From: an uncultured Bacteroidales bacterium
GTDB lineage: Bacteria > Bacteroidota > Bacteroidia > Bacteroidales > Paludibacteraceae
Direction: 5' to 3'
NCBI GenBank assembly: GCA_946616535.1
Contig: CAMOJA010000034.1
Span: forward strand, 1 to 8,412
DNA: 8,412 nucleotides
Every line of letters begins with the position of its first letter. Positions within the stretch are counted from its first letter, which is position 1. Under the pieces are notes generated by a model, which had not been told where the DNA came from, made no database searches, and worked only from the letters and a program-made list of their open reading frames with translations. The translations under genes and the position numbers were made by a program. Below are positions 6,353 to 8,412 of the stretch, piece by piece.

Positions 6353-7390
6353 ATGGTTGAGAACGAAGACATAGAGTCCATTGAATCCGAAGAACTTTGG
6401 GAGAGATGGCGTTGCGAAGTAGATAAGGGTCAAGGCAAAGAACGCATTGACAAATATCTGGCGGAGCATATGACCAATACCAGCAGAAACCGTATACAAA
6501 CTGCGGCGGATGCAGGTAATGTATGGGTGAACGGAACACCTGTGGCCTCCAATTATCGCGTGAAACCGGGCGATGTCATACAGGTCCTTCTTGACCATGA
6601 ACCGCACGACTTTACCATCACGCCGGAAAATATTCCTCTAACCATTGTATACGAAGATGATGACCTGATGGTCATCAACAAACCGGCCGGACTGGTCGTT
6701 CATCCCGGGCATGGGAACTATGAGCACACCTTATTGAACGCTCTCGCGTACTATTTCGGCGAGAAACTTGACATGAATGATCCATCAATCGGCCTCGTCC
6801 ATCGCATTGATAAGGACACCTCAGGTCTGCTTCTCATAGCCAAGACACCGGAAGCCAAAGCCAATCTCGCCAAGCAATTCTTCAATCATACGACCGAACG
6901 AACCTATAACGCACTCGTATGGGGCACGTTCCAAGAAGACAGCGGTACCATAGAAGGGGCGCTGGCCCGTGATAATAAAGACCGAACTATTTATCGGGTT
7001 TGGGATCTCGAGGACTGCCCGCAAGCCAAAGACGCAATCACTCATTGGCGTGTACTCGAGCGTTTTCCGTATGTGACTTTAGTGGAATGTCGTCTGGAAA
7101 CAGGACGCACCCATCAGATACGCGTGCACATGAAGCACATCGGGCATCCGCTTTTCTGCGACGAGAAATACGGAGGATGCGAAATCCTCAAAGGACTCCG
7201 CACCCAGAAATATAAACAATATATCGAAAACTGCTTCGCGCTCTGCCCCAGACAGGTATTACACGCGCGTACATTAGGTTTTACGCACCCGCGCACGGGA
7301 GAAAGACTTTTCTTTGATAGCCAATGGCCGGAAGACATGACCGCCCTCATTGAGAAATGGAGACGGTACGAACCCAATACCTTGACCTAA
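6353..7390 (+). CDS. rluD: RluA-family 23S rRNA pseudouridine synthase (RluD-like)
   Basis: Enzymes of this family convert specific uridines in RNA to pseudouridine; RluD acts on helix 69 of 23S rRNA in the large ribosomal subunit. The product is 345 residues. An acidic leader (1-25) precedes an S4 RNA-binding domain at about 29-76, then the synthase domain at about 95-325. The catalytic motif HRIDKDTSGLLL starts at His150, with Asp153 as the expected nucleophile. Other family blocks are VINKPAGLVVHPG (107-119), ERTYNALVWG (182-191), ETGRTHQIRVHMKHIGHPL (249-267) and RQVLHARTLGFTHP (300-313). The ATG directly follows the PASTA stop codon (TAAATG), which suggests translational coupling. The combination of S4 domain and HRxDKDTSG favours RluD over RluA or RluC, but target specificity cannot be proven from sequence. 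The stop codon interlocks with that of the convergent gene. Confidence 0.92.
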   Translation: MVENEDIESIESEELWERWRCEVDKGQGKERIDKYLAEHMTNTSRNRIQTAADAGNVWVNGTPVASNYRVKPGDVIQVLLDHEPHDFTITPENIPLTIVYEDDDLMVINKPAGLVVHPGHGNYEHTLLNALAYYFGEKLDMNDPSIGLVHRIDKDTSGLLLIAKTPEAKANLAKQFFNHTTERTYNALVWGTFQEDSGTIEGALARDNKDRTIYRVWDLEDCPQAKDAITHWRVLERFPYVTLVECRLETGRTHQIRVHMKHIGHPLFCDEKYGGCEILKGLRTQKYKQYIENCFALCPRQVLHARTLGFTHPRTGERLFFDSQWPEDMTALIEKWRRYEPNTLT

Positions 7391-7911
7391 TCCTCTTCTC
7401 CCTCTATCTCGTCATCCAGATAATGACCGTATCGGTGCACGTTACCATGCGTGAGAACCATCATCTCCAAGACAATGGCCGGTAAGAAAGTTCCCCAAGA
7501 CACTCCTATGGTCGGGAAATAGACATCCCCTATGCGCAGCGCATAGATAATCAAAAGCACATAATAGGCTCCTGCTGCCACCATCGTGATATCGCACATC
7601 CAAAGACGAGCATAAGGCGACATCATACATAGCAAAGCACCTATAGCCCCTATCAGCATCGCCCAATAGCAATAATACAACCCTTTAACCGACATCGTGG
7701 CCGCTACTTCGGTAACACCACTGTCTAACTCGGTCTGAAGCATCATAAAACGCTCCTGATTCATCGTAAAACTGCGTATGTAGATGATGCCCTCGTCTTG
7801 CAGAAACGATAAGGGAGAAGACAAAGGCAGCAAAGCAGCTGCTAAAATAGCAATCGCCATGTACGCCCAACGGCGGTACATGGCGATTTTCTTTGTTTTA
7901 TCTTCAGCCAT
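7387..7911 (-). CDS. Four-helix integral membrane protein, unknown function (possibly DUF4293-like)
   Basis: The product is 174 residues. Hydrophobic helices lie at about 15-31, 77-97, 103-126 and 134-154. A basic N-terminus (KTKKIAMYRR) and an acidic C-terminal tail (DDEIEGEED) should both be cytoplasmic, with a roughly 45-residue periplasmic loop between helices 1 and 2. Length, four-helix layout and loop placement resemble the Bacteroidota family DUF4293, but I do not see that family's usual C-terminal motif, so the assignment is weak. The ATG at 7911 lies 15 bases after the pckA stop, so it is probably co-transcribed with pckA. A TTG at 7926 and an ATG at 7881 (MYRRWAY) are alternatives. 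The second lies inside the inverted repeat at 7853-7887, which encodes the near-palindromic peptide IAMYRRWAYMAI. The stop codon overlaps that of rluD on the other strand. Confidence 0.8.
   Translation of the reverse strand: MAEDKTKKIAMYRRWAYMAIAILAAALLPLSSPLSFLQDEGIIYIRSFTMNQERFMMLQTELDSGVTEVAATMSVKGLYYCYWAMLIGAIGALLCMMSPYARLWMCDITMVAAGAYYVLLIIYALRIGDVYFPTIGVSWGTFLPAIVLEMMVLTHGNVHRYGHYLDDEIEGEED
7853..7887. repeat. Perfect 12-base inverted repeat, terminator-like on the plus strand
   Basis: ATCGCCATGTAC at 7853-7864 is repeated inverted and without mismatch at 7876-7887, with 11 bases between. Within the loop, GCC (7865-7867) can pair with GGC (7872-7874), leaving one bulged G and a CAAC tip. 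On the plus strand the stem is followed by a T-rich tract, TTTTCTTTGTTTT, at 7887-7899. That is the form of an intrinsic terminator for transcripts arriving from rluD. On the minus strand it lies within codons 9-20 of the four-helix gene, with no clear U-tract after it. Confidence 0.6.
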
Positions 7912-7926
7912 AGGCTGTGCGAACAA

Positions 7927-8412
7927 TTAGAGTTGCGGACCAGCAGCAACAAGCGCCTTACCAGCTTCGTTCGTAGTGTACTTATCGAAGTTCTTGATGA
8001 AGCGAGCAGCCAAGTCTTTTGCCTTAACTTCCCACTCAGCAGCGTCCTTATAAGTGTCGCGCGGATCGAGGATAGCAGGATCAACACCCGGCAGAGCAGT
8101 CGGTACTTCGAAGTTGAAGTACGGAATCTTCTTCGTCGGAGCAGTGAGGATGTCACCACCGAGGATAGCGTCGATGATACCGCGGGTGTCGCGGATCGAG
8201 ATACGCTTGCCCGTTCCGTTCCAACCGGTGTTAACGAGGTATGCCTTCGCACCACTCTTCTCCATCTTCTTAACGAGCTCCTCAGCATATTTCGTCGGAT
8301 GCAACTCCAAGAATGCCTGGCCGAAGCAAGCAGAGAAAGTCGGAGTCGGCTCGGTGATACCACGCTCGGTACCTGCCAACTTAGCGGTAAAACCGCTCAG
8401 GAAGTAGTACTT
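7927..8412 (-). CDS. pckA: Phosphoenolpyruvate carboxykinase (ATP), C-terminal part (cut by window edge)
   Basis: The enzyme interconverts oxaloacetate plus ATP with phosphoenolpyruvate, CO2 and ADP in the cytoplasm. It is the gluconeogenic entry step, and in many anaerobic Bacteroidota it is thought to run in the carboxylating direction toward succinate. Only the last 161 residues are present, of roughly 535 in the family. They begin [18 protein letters not shown], continue with [13 protein letters not shown] and [21 protein letters not shown], and end [14 protein letters not shown], all very close to the E. coli PckA sequence as I remember it. The Arg-Ile-Ser block of [10 protein letters not shown] belongs to the adenine-binding part. 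The P-loop and metal-binding residues lie beyond the right edge, so integrity cannot be judged. The reading frame stays open to base 8412; there is no real start codon in the window. A membrane protein gene follows after 15 bases. Confidence 0.97.
   Translation of the reverse strand, partial: KYYFLSGFTAKLAGTERGITEPTPTFSACFGQAFLELHPTKYAEELVKKMEKSGAKAYLVNTGWNGTGKRISIRDTRGIIDAILGGDILTAPTKKIPYFNFEVPTALPGVDPAILDPRDTYKDAAEWEVKAKDLAARFIKNFDKYTTNEAGKALVAAGPQL

Noticed and set aside
7836..7845. AGCAGCTGCT palindrome as a binding site
   Set aside because: It lies within codons for Ala-rich membrane helix 1 of the four-helix protein, and the Ala codon repetition explains it.
8054..8407. 117-codon open frame on the plus strand opposite pckA
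   Set aside because: Antisense to the strongly conserved pckA C-terminus; no independent evidence.

Overview
The window looks like ordinary chromosome from a member of the Bacteroidales (phylum Bacteroidota). Four things point there. SecD and SecF are fused in one chain. The ClpP N-terminus carries the ILEERQLNV block that I recall from Bacteroides and Porphyromonas ClpP. A three-PASTA membrane protein sits directly before an RluA/RluD-type pseudouridine synthase. All four promoters I can find match the Bacteroidota pattern (TTTG or TTG, a 20-base spacer, then TAnnTTTG), and start codons lack clear Shine-Dalgarno sequences. The exact genus cannot be read from this stretch. I see no tRNA, rRNA, CRISPR array, insertion sequence, integrase or phage gene, and no sign of horizontal transfer.

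Layout from left to right. Bases 1-146 (minus) hold the first 48 codons of clpP, cut by the window edge. Bases 150-3230 (minus) hold secDF, which lies upstream of clpP with a 2-base... strictly 3-base gap, so the two are probably co-transcribed from a promoter at 3321-3352. Bases 3231-3584 are an AT-rich divergent intergenic region with the secDF promoter on one strand and the gpmI promoter (3517-3547) on the other. Bases 3585-5114 (plus) hold gpmI, ending in a hairpin at 5117-5151 that can stop transcription from both sides. It also serves the convergent 71-residue cysteine-rich lipoprotein gene at 5182-5397 (minus). That gene and the PASTA gene at 5531-6352 (plus) start from two overlapping back-to-back promoters at 5463-5510. 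The PASTA gene abuts rluD (6353-7390, plus) in a TAAATG junction. The stop codon of rluD interlocks with that of a four-helix membrane protein gene (7387-7911, minus), which follows pckA (7927-8412, minus, C-terminal part only) after 15 bases.

Most genes are housekeeping: protein export (SecDF), proteolysis (ClpP), glycolysis (GpmI), PEP/oxaloacetate interconversion (PckA), and rRNA modification (RluD). The poorly characterised parts are the small lipoprotein, the PASTA protein and the four-helix protein. I did not find a clearly new multi-gene system. The most interesting signals are regulatory and architectural: the interleaved divergent promoters at 5463-5510, and a perfect 12-base inverted repeat at 7853-7887 that lies inside the start of the four-helix gene and, read on the plus strand, resembles an intrinsic terminator for incoming rluD transcripts.
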